This document shows positions 15,201 to 27,500 of a DNA stretch of 64,000 nt, piece after piece (the stretch's first letter is position 1; the number at the start of each line of letters is the position of its first letter). The stretch spans positions 197,291,700 to 197,355,699 of the forward strand of contig NC_134398.1 in NCBI RefSeq assembly GCF_050003625.1. The letters are read 5' to 3'. The notes beneath the pieces are model-generated. The model worked only from the letters and a program-made list of their open reading frames with translations. It was not told the origin of the DNA and searched no databases. The position numbers and the translations under genes are program-made. The DNA comes from Haematobia irritans (taxonomy: Eukaryota; Arthropoda; Insecta; Diptera; Muscidae).

Positions 15201-17620
15201 TTTCGCTCTAGGACACATATTTAAGCAGATATGGCCAAAATAAGTTTTTCATATAAAAAATTAAATTTTTCAAGGATTTTCATCAAAATTTAGATTTTTG
15301 GGGGGTTGTCATGAATTATCGTCCTTTTCGCTCTAGGACGCATATTTAAGGAGATATGGCCAAAATAAGTTTTTCATATAAAAATTTCAAATTTTCAAGG
15401 ATTTTCATCAAAATTTAGATTTTTGGGGGGTGGTCATGAATCATCGTCCTTTTCGCTTTAGGACACATATTTAAGCAGATATGGCCAAAATAAGTTTTTC
15501 ATATAAAAATTTCAATTTTTCAAGGATTTTCACCGAAATTTTGATTTTTGGGGGTGGTCACGAATTATCGCCCTTTTCGCTATAGGACGCATATTTTAGG
15601 AGATATGGCCAAGTAAAGTTTTTCATATAAAAATTTAAATTTTTCAAGGATTTTCAGCTAAATTTTCATTTCTGGGGGGTGGTCATGAATTATCGTCCTT
15701 TTCGCTCTAGGACGCATATTTAAGGAGATATGGCCAAAATAAGTTTTTCATATAAAAATTTCAAATTTTCAAGGATTTTCACCGAAATTTTGATTTTTGG
15801 GGGGTGGTCACGAATTATCGTCCTTTTCGCTCTAGGACGCATATTTAAGGAGATATGGTCAAAATAAGTTTTTCATATAAAAAATTAAATTTTTCAAGGA
15901 TTTTCATCAAAATTTAGATTTTTGGGGGGTGGTCATGAATTATCGTCCTTTTCGCTCTAGGACACATATTTAAGCATATAAAAATTAAATTTTTCAAGGA
16001 TTTTCATCAAAATTTAGATTTTTGGGGGGTGGTCATGAATTATCGTCCTTTTCGCTCTAGGACGCATATTTAAGGAGATATGGCCAAAATAAGTTTTTCA
16101 TATAAAAATTTAAAATTTCCAAGGATTTTCATCAAAATTTTGATTTTTTGAGGGTGGTCACGAATTATTGTCCTTTTCGCTGTAGGACGCATATTTAAGG
16201 AGATATGGCCAAAATAAGGATTTCATTTAAAAAATTAAATTTTTCAAGGATTTTCATCAAAATTTTGATTTTTTTGGGTGGTCACGAATTATCGTCCTTT
16301 TCGCTCTAGGACGCATATTTAAGGAGATATGGCCAAAATAAGTTTTTCATATAAAAATTTCAATTTTTCAAGGATTTTCATCAAAATTTAGATTTTTGGG
16401 GGGTGGTCATGAATTATCGTCCTTTTCGCTCTAGGACACATATTTAAGCAGATATGGCCAAAATAAATTGTTCATATAAAAATTTAAATTTTTCAAGGAT
16501 TTTCATCAAAATTTTGATTTTTTGAGGGTGGTCACGAATTATTGTCCTTTTCGCTGTAGGACGCATATTTAAGGAGATATGGCCAAAATAAGTTTTTCAT
16601 ATAAAAAATTAAATTTTTCAAGGATTTTCACCAAAATTTTGATTTTTGGGGGGTGGTCACGAATTATCGTCCTTTTCGCTCTAGGACGCATATTTAAGGA
16701 GATATGGCCAAAATAAGTTTTTCATATAAAAATTTAAATTTTTCAAGGATTTTCATCAAAATTTTGATTTTTTGAGGGTGGTCACGAATTATTGTCCTTT
16801 TCGCTGTAGGACGCATATTTAAGGAGATATGGCCAAAATAAGTTTTTCATATAAAAATTTCAATTTTTCAAGGATTTTCATCGAAATTTTGATTTTTGGG
16901 TGGTGGTCACGAATTATCGTCCTTTTCGCTCTAGGGCGCATATTTAAGGAGATATGGCCAAAATAAGTTTTTCATATAAAATTGCAAATGTTCAAGGAGT
17001 TTCATCGAAATTTTAATTTTTGGGGAGTGGTCACGAATTATCGTATTTTTCGCTCTAGGACGAATATTTAAGGAGATATGGCCAAAATAAGATTTTCATA
17101 TAAAAAATTAAAATTTTCAAGGATTTTCATCAAAATTTTGATTTTTTGAGGGTGGTCACGAATTATCGTCCTTTTCGCTGTAGGACGCATATTTAAGGAG
17201 ATATGGACAAAATAAGTTTTTCATATAAAAAATTAAATTTTTCAAGGATTTTCATCAAAATTTAGATTTTTGGGGGGTGGTCATGAATTATCGTCCTTTT
17301 CGCTCTAGGACGCATATTTAAGGAGATATGGCCAAAATAAATTTTTCATATAAAAATTTAAAATTTCCAAGGATTTTCATCAAAATTTAGATTTTTGGGG
17401 GGTGGTCACGAATTATTGTCCTTTTCGCTGTAGGACGCATATTTAAGGAGATATGGCCAAAATAAGGATTTCATATAAAAAATTAAATTTTTCAAGGATT
17501 TTCATCAAATTTTTAATTTTTTTGGGTGGTCACGAATTATCGTCCTTTTCGCTCTAGGACGCATATTTAAGCAGATATGGCCAAAATAAGTTTTTCATAT
17601 AAAAATTAAAATTTTCAAGG
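9290..17620. repeat. Second higher-order module set in the satellite
   Basis: A different set of linked variants recurs here. AAAATAAGGATTTCAT monomers lie near 9500, 10490, 16210 and 17460. The ATAAATTGTT variant is at 9751 and 16463. GATTTTTGGGTGGTGGTCACG lies near 9937, 10921 and 16886. The variants keep their order relative to one another, so segments of several monomers were copied as blocks. The 2.6-kb module of the left part reappears only in pieces, for example the short monomer at 15965 and the AATTAACGTC monomer near 11190. Confidence 0.7.
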
Positions 17621-19970
17621 ATTTTCATCAAAATTTAGAATTTTTGGGGGGTGGTCATGAATTATCGTCCATTTCGCTCTAGGACGCATAATTAAGGGTT
17701 ATGGCCAAAATAAGATTTTCATACAAAAAATTAAATTTTTCAAGGATTTTCATCGAAATTTTGATTTTTGTGGGATGGTCACGAATTATCGTCCTTTTCG
17801 CTGTAGGACGCATATTTAAGGAGATATGGCCAAAATAAGTTTTTCATATAAAAATTTAAAATTTTCAAGGATTTTCACCGAAATTTTGATATTTGGGGGT
17901 GGTCACGAATTATCGACCTTTTCGATCTAGAACGCATATTTAAGGAGATATGGCCAAAATAAGTTTTTCATATAAAAATTTCAAATTTTCAAGGATTTTC
18001 AACCAAATTTTGATTTTTTGGGGGTGGTCACGAATTATCGTCCTTTTCGCTCTAGGACGCATATTTAAGGAGATATGGCCAAAATAAGTTTTTCATATAA
18101 AAATTTCAAATTTTCAAGGATTTGCACCGAAATTTTGATTTTTGGGGGGTGGTCACGAATTATCGTCCTTTTCGCTCTAGGACGCATATTTAAGGAGATA
18201 TGGCCAAAATAAGTTTTTCATATAAAAATTTCAAATTTTCAAGGATTTTCATGGAAATTTTGATTTTTGTGGGGTGGTCACGAATTATCGTCCTTTTCGC
18301 TGTAGGACGCATATTTAAGGAGATATGGCCAAAATAAGTTTTTCATATAAAAATTTTAATTTTTAAAGGATTTTCATCAAAATTTTGATTTTTGCATGGT
18401 GGTCGTGAATTATCGTTCTTTTCGCTCTGGGACGCATATTTAAGGAGATATGGCCAAAATAAGTTTTTCCATATAAAAATTTCAAATTTTCAAGGATTTT
18501 CATGGAAATTTTGATTTTTGTGGGGTGGTCACGAATTATCGTCCTTTTCGCTGTAGGGCGCATATTTAAGGAGATATGGCCAAAATAAGTTTTTCATATA
18601 AAAATTTCAAATTTTCAAGGATTTTCATGGAAATTTTGATTTTTGTGGGGTGGTCACGAATTATCGTCCTTTTCGCTGTAGGACGCATATTTAAGGAGAT
18701 ATGGCCAAAATAAGTTTTTCATATAAAAATTTAAATTTTTCAAGGATTTTCATCAAAATTGTGATTTCTGGGGGGTGGTCATGAATTATCGTCCTTTTCG
18801 CTCTATGACGCATATTTAAGGAGATATGGGCAAAATAAGTTTTTCATATAAAAATGTCAGTTTTTCAAAGATTTTCATCAAAATTGTGATTTCTGGGGGG
18901 TGGTCATGAATTATCGTCCTTTTCGCTCTATGACGCATATTTAAGGAGATATGGACAAAATAAGTTTTTCATATAAAAATTTCAGTTTTTAAGGATTTTC
19001 ATCAAAATTTTGATTTGTGGGGGGTGGTCATGAATTATCGTCTTTTTCGCTCTAGGACGCATATTTAAGGATATATGGCCAAAATAAGATTTTCAGCTAA
19101 ATTTTCATTTCTGGGGGGTGGTCATGAATTATCGTCCTTTTCGCTCTAGGACGCATATTTAAGGATATATGGCCAAAATAAATTTTTCATATAAAAATAT
19201 CAGTTTTTCAAGGACTTTAATCAAAATTGTGATTTTTGGGGGGTGGTCATGAATTATCGTCCTTTTCGCTCTAGGACGCATATTTAAGGAGATATGTCCA
19301 AAATAAGATTTTCATGTAAAAAATTAAATTTTTCAAGGATTTTTAGCTAAATTTTGATTTTTGGGGGGTGGTCGTGAATTATCGTCCTTTTCGCTCTATG
19401 ACGCATATTTAAGGAGATATGGACAAAATAAGTTTTTCATATAAAAATTTCAGTTTTTCAAAGATTTTCATCAAAATTGTGATTTTTGAGGGGTGGTCAT
19501 GAATTATCGTCCTTTTCGCTTTTGGTTTTTGGGGGGTGGTCATGAATTATGGTCCTTTTCGCTCTAGGACGCATATTTAAGGAGATATGGCCAAAATAAA
19601 TTTTTCATATAAAAATTTCAATTTTTCAAGGATTTTCACCGAAATTTTGATTTTTGCGGGGTGGTCATGAATTATCGTCCTTTTCGCTCTAGGACGCATA
19701 TTTAAGTAGATATGGCCAAAATAAGTTTTTCATATAAAAATTTCAATTTTTCAAGGATTTTCATCAAATTTTTGATTTTTTGGGGTTGGTAATGAATTAT
19801 CTGCCTCTTCGCTCTAGGACGCATATTTAAGGAGATAAAGCCAAAATGCGTTTTTCATATAAGATTTTAAATTGTTTGAGGATTTTAATCGAAATTTTGA
19901 TTGTTTAGGAATGGTCACGAGAATTAACCTTCTTTTCGTTCTAGAACGAATGTTTAAGTTTTTCATATAA

Positions 19971-20920
19971 AAATCTGATGGACACCACACTTACTTTGTG
20001 AAATTATTTGAAAAAGGTTCTACAATGATTTCCTAGATACGTTTTATTCCCGAATTTGCTTCCACATTATTTTTTTATTTCATAGACCTTTCAAAGCTTC
20101 TATACTGCGTTAGGATCATTCGTTCTTGGTGTCAATGATTTTTCATGCAATTTAGTGAATGTCAGTTAATACTTCACTTTGTGCGGATATATTCGAATGT
20201 CAATTTTAAAATGGAGTGAACCAAAATAAAATAAAATAAAATAAAAAAATGAAATTTCCACAATACAAAAAGCATTATCTGCCACTTGCTGCTGAAAGCT
20301 GTTATCGCTGGCAATGATTCTGTGGCTAACGACGAAGCTGGACTACACTCTAGTGTGCTGCAGCGGCAATAACATGCGGATATTCTGCAGCATGTTTCGG
20401 GAAATTGAGGAAATTTATGAAGTTTTCCTCGATGGGGTTTATTTTATTTTTTTGCAGATACGTTTTGGCACACAGACACAAATGCACACGCACACACACT
20501 GATACAAAACCAAAAACATACTAAGTTATACTTAAGCCAAAAACAGATTCCTGCTGTTATTGACGATCTATTTATAGTCAATTGGCTTAGGTTTTCCATG
20601 GGTTTCTTCCTATCGAGCTTATTGGTTCTTTGCAAATTATCTAACAAAAGGAGTGAAGAGGATTCTAGAGGCCTTTTTCTTTTGTTATGTTTCCAACAGA
20701 GTAAAATAAATTTCAGCTTGGCTGAAGCTCAAATCCGCTCCTTCATAGATTTAAGCATAGAAAGAGAGCTCTGACAGGGAAAATGTCTATATAATCGCGA
20801 GCCACGAGATAAATTTGATAAATTTGAATTTCACAAACTATTACATGTCAAGTTTTACTAAATTAAACATTCTGAATATTTTCAATTTTTTGTTTTTTTT
20901 TTTATTTTTTCCGGTATTTA
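19971..20920. other. Non-satellite AT-rich stretch without a recognisable gene
   Basis: The satellite stops at about 19970. What follows looks low-copy. It contains a short (AAAAT)n run at 20221-20250 and a short CA run at 20485-20500. The two open frames of 60-67 codons overlap on opposite strands, have no recognisable motif and are not called as genes. Confidence 0.6.
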
Positions 20921-21209
20921 TACCCTGCACCACACTGTGGAACAGGGTATTATAAGTTAGTGCATATGTTTGCAACACCCAGAAGGAGATGAGATAGACA
21001 CATGGTGTCTTTGGCAAAAATGCTCAGGATGGGCTCCTGAGTCGATATAGCCATGTCCGTCTGTCGGTGAACACATTTTTGTGATCAAAGTCCAAGTCGC
21101 TGTTTTAGTCCAATCGACTTAAAATTTGGCAAAAGTATGGGTTTTGGGTCAGTATAGAACCCTATTGATTTTGGAAGAAATCAGTTCAGATTTAGATATA
21201 GCTCTCATA
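20921..21209 (+). repeat. Family A hairpin-headed repeat, left part (split by mariner)
   Basis: Starts with the hairpin TATACCCTGCACCACACTGTGG...AGGGTATTA near 20928, followed by a core with CTGAGTCGATATAGCCATG and a short GTCY tract (TCCGTCTGTCGG), then the phrases ATCGACTTAAAATTTGGC and TTTAGATATAGCTCTCATA. The same sequence is present in reverse at 56800-57062. Hairpin plus GAGTCGAT core plus (GTCY)n is the layout of dipteran mini-me/DINE-like non-autonomous elements; that family assignment is by resemblance only. The repeat resumes at 22143 after the mariner insertion. Confidence 0.7.
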
Positions 21210-22142
21210 AAGGGTGATTCTTTTGAGGTTAGGATTTTCATGCATTAGTATTTGACAGATCACGTGGGATTTCAGACATGGTGTCAAAGAGAAAGATGCT
21301 CAGTATGCTTTGACATTTCATCATGAATAGCCGAACGATCTGCCACAACGTCCAATTTTCAGTGAATGGGCCCTAGAAAAGTTGGCAGAAAATCCGCTTT
21401 TTTATCGACAAATTTTGTTCAGCGATGAGGCTCATTTCTGGTTGAATGGCTACGTAAATAAGCAAAATTGCCGCATTTGGAGTGAAGAGCAACCAGAAGC
21501 CGTTCAAGAACTGCCCATGCATCCCGAAAAATGCACTGTTTGGTGTGGTTTGTACGCTGGTGGAATCATTGGACCGTATTTTTTCAAAGATGCTGTTGGA
21601 CGCAACGTTACGGTGAATGGCGATCGCTATCGTTCGATGCTAACAAACTTTTTGTTGCCAAAAATGGAAGAACTGAACTTGGTTGACATGTGGTTTCAAC
21701 AAGATGGCGCTACATGCCACACAGCTCGCGATTCTATGGCCATTTTGAGGGAAAACTTCGGAGAACAATTCATCTCAAGAAATGGACCGGTAAGTTGGAC
21801 ACCAAGATCATGCGATTTGACGCCTTTAGACTATTTTTTGTGGGGCTACGTCAAGTCTAAAGTCTACAGAAATAAGCCAGCAACTATTCCAGCTTTGGAA
21901 GACAACATTTCCGAAGAAATTCGGGCTATTCCGGCCGAAATGCTCGAAAAAGTTGCCCAAAATTGGACTTTCCGAATGGACCACCTAAGACGCAGCCGCG
22001 GTCAACATTTAAATGAAATTATCTTCAAAAAGTAAATGTCATGGACCAATCTAACGTTTCAAATAAAGAACCGATGAGATTTTGCAAATTTTATGCGTTT
22101 TTTTTAAAAAAAAAGTTATCAAGCTCTTAACAAATCACCCTT
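21210..22142 (+). mobile_element. DD41D mariner, internally deleted copy
   Basis: The element runs from AAGGGTGATT to AATCACCCTT and is flanked by TA on both sides (21208-21209 and 22143-22144), the usual Tc1/mariner target. At 933 bp it is about 370 bp shorter than the intact copy at 48864-50168. It lies inside a family A repeat. Because both ends are complete it could be moved by a transposase supplied in trans, such as the intact copy in this window. Confidence 0.93.
21331..22035 (+). pseudogene. DD41D mariner transposase, N-terminal half deleted
   Basis: Encodes residues matching 128-361 of the intact 361-codon transposase at 48970-50055, including all three catalytic aspartates (SDEAHFW, QQDGATCH and PLDYFLWG contexts). 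The original ATG-AAT is still present at 21323-21328, but about 373 nt are missing immediately after it. That removes the helix-turn-helix DNA-binding region and puts the ATG out of frame with the rest; it soon meets a stop at 21373. Two coding differences from the intact copy are visible (R135P and P284T in intact numbering). It cannot make a working transposase. Confidence 0.93.
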
Positions 22143-22144
22143 TA

Positions 22145-22300
22145 TATATCTTTCGCCCGATTTACACTCATATGGCCACTGTGGCCAATCTTTTACTCCG
22201 ATTTACTTGAAATTTTGATATTTATTTCGATGTGTTACAAATAGAATGATAAACTTATTATACCCCCATCATCATTCTATTATGGTGGGTATAAGGAAAG
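22145..22300. repeat. Repeat remnant right of the mariner, ending in a hairpin
   Basis: Continues the family A phrase (TATCTTTCGCCCGATTTACA, ATATGGCCACTGTGGCCAA) and then passes into the reverse complement of a family B head: ATGTGTTACAAATAGAATGA followed by the terminal hairpin TATACCCCCATCATCATT...ATGGTGGGTATA. The composite therefore has an A-type head at its left end and a B-type head at its right end. Confidence 0.6.
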
Positions 22301-23943
22301 GTTGCTTTTTTATTTTTCGATTTTTTACAATTTTCCAAAAATTTATATTGGTCGGTTTGACTTGATTTGCCACTACTTAAAGTCAATTTCAAAATTTTTC
22401 GATAAACATTTCCTATGTCGAAAATTCGGTTATTGATTTGCATATGCCCAATAGTCACTTTTTAGTTTTCATTCAGGAGGAATTTCAACATGTGCAGGAG
22501 ACTTAAAGTGTTCGTAGACTATTTAGGGCAGTTATCCCATATTATTTTTCTGGTAGTGAATTTATTTTAAGTTTCTGTGGTGTTCGTTCTGCCACCTGAT
22601 TTCCAGAAAACTAATATGCAAGTGTGGTTATCCCTTAATAAAGTCTACTTTACTACTTTTTCCAACAATGTAAGGGTCGGGACTTTTCGATTAAAAAAAA
22701 AAATAATAATAAAATAAAAGAAATCGGCTTTAGACTATTGCCATTAATAGAACGATAAATTTTGAGGCCATGAGGAATTTACAGCATAAAAGGAACACTA
22801 CCACATTCCCTTATTAACTCAAATTGTTCTTTGCGATTTTTTCACAGAAGCTCCATTAGTCGATTTTGGTTACTATTAAAAAATGTTTAATTTTTTGACC
22901 ATCATCATTTGATTTGATTTTGACCATCATCAAAGGTTAACGTGTCGAATTTGAGGCCCTAGTAAATAGAGCCCCTCGAATTAACCACCTTATTATAAAT
23001 CTTAACAAGCAACTACTTGCTACTACTACTATTGGTGTTCCCCAGCCATCCCAACCAATGATGATGATGATGCTGATGATGGCAAACGGTGAGATAAGTT
23101 TTGGTTTACCAAACTTGGATAGAAATATCCTATGATGAGCAAAAGAAGAAGAAGAAGACGAAGAAAATGAAACTGCGAAAAAAACCTAAATATATTATGT
23201 GTGTCAGCAAATGGATGAATGAAGAATGGCACAGCAGTCGGTAAGGATAACAGAGAAAAGATGTTCGAAGAAACTTCACAGGAAGATACCATTGAATCGT
23301 TTCCAACTAAAACCTCCCAATAATGACATTTTCTTTGCCTGCACCGTTGTGCCCTGGGAAATTATTAAAATGGTTAGAATGGCATCATAATAGATGGTTG
23401 TTTCCTTCCGCTGCAGTTACTACTTCAGGGTATTGATGTTTGTCACTGCTGCAGGAGATGAGAGCGAAGGCTTATAAATATTTCATTTTATGCTGAAGTA
23501 TGCATTTCAAAGGAAATATTTTTGATGAAATTAAAGTTTAATGTCTTAAAAAAATGTATATATTTTCGAATATCGTCATATATTCGTGTAAAACATTTTC
23601 CAAATGTATTATTTTTAGGAAGCAATTTGGAATAAAGTGAAGAGTTTTAAGCAAAGAAGTTTCTGCATTCCAAAGACATATATATTCAAATTCCTTGATC
23701 TTATCATAACCTTAAATACCATAAAAGAGTTTGTAATCAACATATTGTGTATCGCCAAATTAGTTGAAAACTAAACATTTTTTTTATTTCATAATAGAAA
23801 ATTGGAGAAGCCTTGCCCAGGATAGCCAGCAATAGGTTGTGGGCGGTTCTATTCTTTCCTATTCATCTTCAGTTTAATATTGTAGTAATAAGCCTACCCA
23901 AAAGTTAATGCAAATTGTCTCTGACGGGTCTATCAGAGGACTG
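22301..23943. other. Low-copy stretch without a recognisable gene
   Basis: AT-rich sequence with trinucleotide-like tracts (GATGATGATGATG near 23055, AGAAGAAGAAGAAG near 23141). An 87-codon minus-strand frame at 23029-23292 is read from these low-complexity tracts and has no recognisable domain, so it is not called as a gene. Confidence 0.55.
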
Positions 23944-24193
23944 CACGCAGAGAAGGAATATGATCACCTCAACCATGTTTCAAGAGCAAAATGTTATTTT
24001 TGTATGGTGACCATGTAACATGTTTGTCACTAAAATATTATTTTCTCGTCAAATATAACCTGCTTGTCGAAATCAAATACATGATTTCCGCTAAAATAAC
24101 ATGGTTGCGAAAACCATGTTACATGGTCACCAACCAAAAATAACATTTTGCTCTTAAAACATGTTTGAGGTGATCATATTCCTTCTCTGGGTG
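23944..24193. mobile_element. Fold-back MITE, about 250 bp
   Basis: The two halves are inverted copies. The left arm reads CACGCAGAGAAGGAATATGA, then TCACCTCAACCATGTTTCAA and GAGCAAAATGTTATTTTTG. The right arm, read in reverse, gives the same sequence with a few changes, starting CACCCAGAGAAGG. The arms are about 85-90 bp each around an unpaired centre near 24060. No protein is encoded. No convincing target duplication could be seen, so the superfamily is left open. Confidence 0.85.
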
Positions 24194-24264
24194 TGGTGGC
24201 GATGCTCCTATTGATTTATTAATTTCCATACACTCTTGATAATAAAATCTTATTCCATTTAAAC

Positions 24265-24410
24265 ATTTTCTGAAGATTGAAACAGGTTGTTAAGAGGTTG
24301 AACCAGACTGTCTCATAAGGACCTGACTCTGAAGTTGCCCTACTAAACTGGCCTAGAACGTGTCCTTTGGAATGAGTCTAAGACATGTCCTTGTGTTTCG
24401 CTTCCATACA
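24265..24410. repeat. Fragment of a dispersed repeat shared with 52420-52545
   Basis: The phrases CGTGTCCTTTGGAATGAGTC, CAGACTGTCTCAT and CCTACTAAACTGG correspond, in reverse orientation, to CGTGTCCTTTGGGATGAGTC, CAGACTGTTTCAT and TTCTACTATGTT in the reverse complement of 52420-52545. The two copies are clearly related but diverged. No coding sequence is visible. Confidence 0.5.
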
Positions 24411-24539
24411 TTTTGACTTTTGAGAGCTCGCATAGTCGTGGTGAAGAGTGATCCGTCTTGGTCAGTTGGCGCACAGCATCGATGGTTTGCGGACCAAATG
24501 GAATTTGATTGAATTTAGTCCATTTTCGTCAAATCGTTC

Positions 24540-27500
24540 ATTTTTTCAATATTTTCTATAGAAACAAAACTTTGACAAAAATTTCTATAGAAATAAACAA
24601 ACAAAATTTTCTATAGTAATAAAATGTTGCAAAATTTTGTACAGAAAAAAATTATAATTTTTTTTGTATAGACACAAAATTATGGAAAAATAGAATTATG
24701 CAAAAACTTAAAAAAAAAATTATAGATACAAAATAGGAAGAACATTTTGTAAAAAATTTATATAGAAATAAAATTTTGGCATAACTTTCTATAGAAATTA
24801 AAATTTGACAAATTTTCCATAGAAATAAAATATTGACAAAATTTTCTATAGAAATAAAATATTGACAAAATTTTCTAAAGAAATAGAATTATGGTTAAAT
24901 TTTCTATAGAAATAAAATTTTGGCTAAATTTTCAATAGAAATGAAATGTTGACAGATTTACTTAAAGAAATGAAACTTTTACAAAATTCTCTATAAAAAT
25001 GAAATTTGGACAAAAATTTCTAATGAACTAAAATATTAACAAAGTTTTCTACAGAAACCAAACTTTGACAAAAATTTCTATAGAAATAAACAAACAAAAT
25101 TTTTTATAGTAATAAAATGTTGCAAAATTTTGTACAGAAAAAAAAATTATTCAAAAATAGAATTATGCCAAAACTTAAAAAAAAAATTTTAAAAAATTAC
25201 AGATACAAAATAGGAAGAACATTTTGTAAAAATTTTATATAGAAATAAAATTTTGGCATAACTTTCTATAGAAATTAAAATTTGACAAATTTTCCATAGA
25301 AATAAAATATTGACAAAATTTTCTATAGAAATAAAATATTGACAAAATTTTCTAAAGAAATGAAATATTGACAAAATTTTCTATAGAAATAAAATATTGG
25401 CAAAAATTTTCTAAAGAAATAAAATTATAGTTGAATTTTCTATAGAAATAAAATTTGGCTAAATTTTCAATAGAAATGAAATCTTGACAGAATTACTTAA
25501 AGAAATGAAACTTTTACACAATTCTCTAAAAAAATGAAATTAGGACAAAAATTTCTAATGAACTAAAATATTAAAAAAGTTTTCTACAGACACCAAACTT
25601 TGACAAAAATTTCTATAGAAATAAACAAACAAAATTTTCTATAGTAATAAAATGTTGCAAAATTTTGTACAGAAAAAACTTTTTTGTATAGACACAAAAT
25701 TATGGAAAAATAGAATTATGCAAAAACTTAAAAAAAAAAAATTATAGATACAAAATAGGAAGAACATTTTGTAAAAATTTTATAAAGAAATAAAATTTTG
25801 GGATAACTTTCTATAGAAATAAAAATTTGACAAATTTTCCGTAGAAATAAAATGTTGACAAAATTTTCTATAGAAATAAAATATTGACAAAATTTTCTAA
25901 AGAAATAAAATTATGGTTAAATTTTCTATAGAAATAAAATTTTGGCTAAATTTTCAATAGAAATTAAATTTTGACAGAATTATTTAAGAAGTGAAACTAT
26001 TACAAAATTCTCTATAAAAATGAAATTTGGACAAATATTTTTAATGAACTAAAATATTAACAAAGTTTTCTACAGAAACAAAACTTTGACAAAAATTTCT
26101 ATAGAAATAAACAAACAAAATTTTCTATAGTAATAAAATGTTGCAAAATTTTGTACAGAAAAAAAAAAACAAAATTATGGAAAAATACAATTATGCAAAA
26201 ACTTAAAAAAAAATTATAGATACAAAATAGGAAGAACATTTTGTAAAAATTTTATATAGAAATAAAATTTTGGCATAACTTTCTATAGAAATTAAAATTT
26301 GACAAATTTTCCATAGAAATAAAATATTGACAAAATTTTCTATAGAAATAAAATATTGACAAAATTTTCTAAAGAAATAGAATTATGGTTAAATTTTCTA
26401 TAGAAATAAAATTTTGGCTAAATTTTCAAAAGAAATGAAATGTTGACAGATTTACTTAAAGACTTTTACAAAATTCTCTATAAAAATGAAATTTGGACAA
26501 AAATTTCTAATGAACTAAAATATTAACAAAGTTTTCTACAGAAACCAAACTTTGGCAAAAATTTCTATAGAAATAAACAAACAAAATTTTTTATAGTAAT
26601 AAAATGTTGCAAAATTTTGTACAGAAAAAAAAAATTATTCAAAAATAGAATTATGCCAAAACTTAAAAAAAAAAAATTAAAAAAAATTACAGATACAAAA
26701 TAGGAAGAACATTTTGTAAAAATTTTATATAGAAATAAAATTTTGGCATAACTTTCTATAGAAATTAAAATTTGACACATTTTCCATAGAAATAAAATAT
26801 TGACAAAATTTTCTATAGAAATAAAATATTGACAAAATTTTCTAAAGAAATGAAATATTGACAAAATTTTCTATAGAAATAAAATATTGGCAAAATTTTC
26901 TAAAGAAATAAAATTATAGTTGAATTTTCTATAGAAATAAAATTTGGCTAAATTTTCAATAGAAATGAAATCTTGACAGAATTACTTAAAGAAATGAAAC
27001 TTTTACAAAATTCTCTAAAAAAATGAAATTAGGACAAAAATTTCTAATGAACTAAAATATTAACAAAGTTTTCTACAGACACCAAACTTTGACAAAAATT
27101 TCTATAGAAATAAACAAACAAAATTTTCTATAGTAATAAAATGTTGCAAAATTTTGTACAGAAAAAATAAAATTATGCAAAAATAGAATTATGCAAAAAC
27201 TTAAAAAAAAAAAATTTAAAAAAAAATTTATAGATACAAAATAGGAAGAACATTTTGTAAACATTTTATAAAGAAATAACATTTTGGGATAACTTTCTGT
27301 AGAAATAAAAATTTGACAAAATTTTCTATAGAAATAATATATTGGCAAAATTTTCTAAAGAAATAAAATTATAGTTAAATTTTCTATAGAAATAAAATTT
27401 GGCTAAATTTTCAATAGAAATGAAATCTTGACAGAATTACATAAAGAAATGAAACTTTTACAAAATTCTCTATAAAAATAAAATTTGGACAAAAATTTCT

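Larger units (their letters stand above)
1..19970. repeat. Tandem satellite array, about 125-bp monomers
   Basis: Successive TGGTCA(C/T)GAATT motifs start at 31, 156, 281, 405 and 530, giving a 124-125 bp period and roughly 160 monomers. Each monomer has a nearly invariant half (GGTCAYGAATTATCGTCC, then TTCGCTCTAGGACGCATATT and AGGAGATATGGCCAAAATAAG) and a variable AT-rich half ending in a G run of 5-7. The array is cut by the left window edge and decays at the right end, where monomers at 19080-19120 and 19521-19545 are shortened and the last copies after 19760 are strongly diverged. Short frames of about 62 codons inside it are by-products of the repeat. No gene is embedded. Position relative to centromere or telomere cannot be judged from the sequence. 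Confidence 0.97.

Noticed and set aside
1..19970. Regular repeat-spacer pattern that could suggest a CRISPR-like array
   Set aside because: The variable half is itself a set of repeated variants, not unique spacers, and the sequence is clearly eukaryotic satellite.
20990..21320. Similarity between the family A head (ACATGGTGTCTTTGGC...ATGCTCAGGATG) and the mariner 5' end (ACATGGTGTCAAAGAG...ATGCTCAGTATG)
   Set aside because: The match is short and broken. The intact mariner at 48864 has the same sequence in a different context, so it belongs to the mariner and the resemblance is probably chance.
23029..23292. 87-codon minus-strand frame in the trinucleotide-rich stretch
   Set aside because: Low-complexity L/S/F-rich peptide read from GAA/GAT tracts; no motif or start context.
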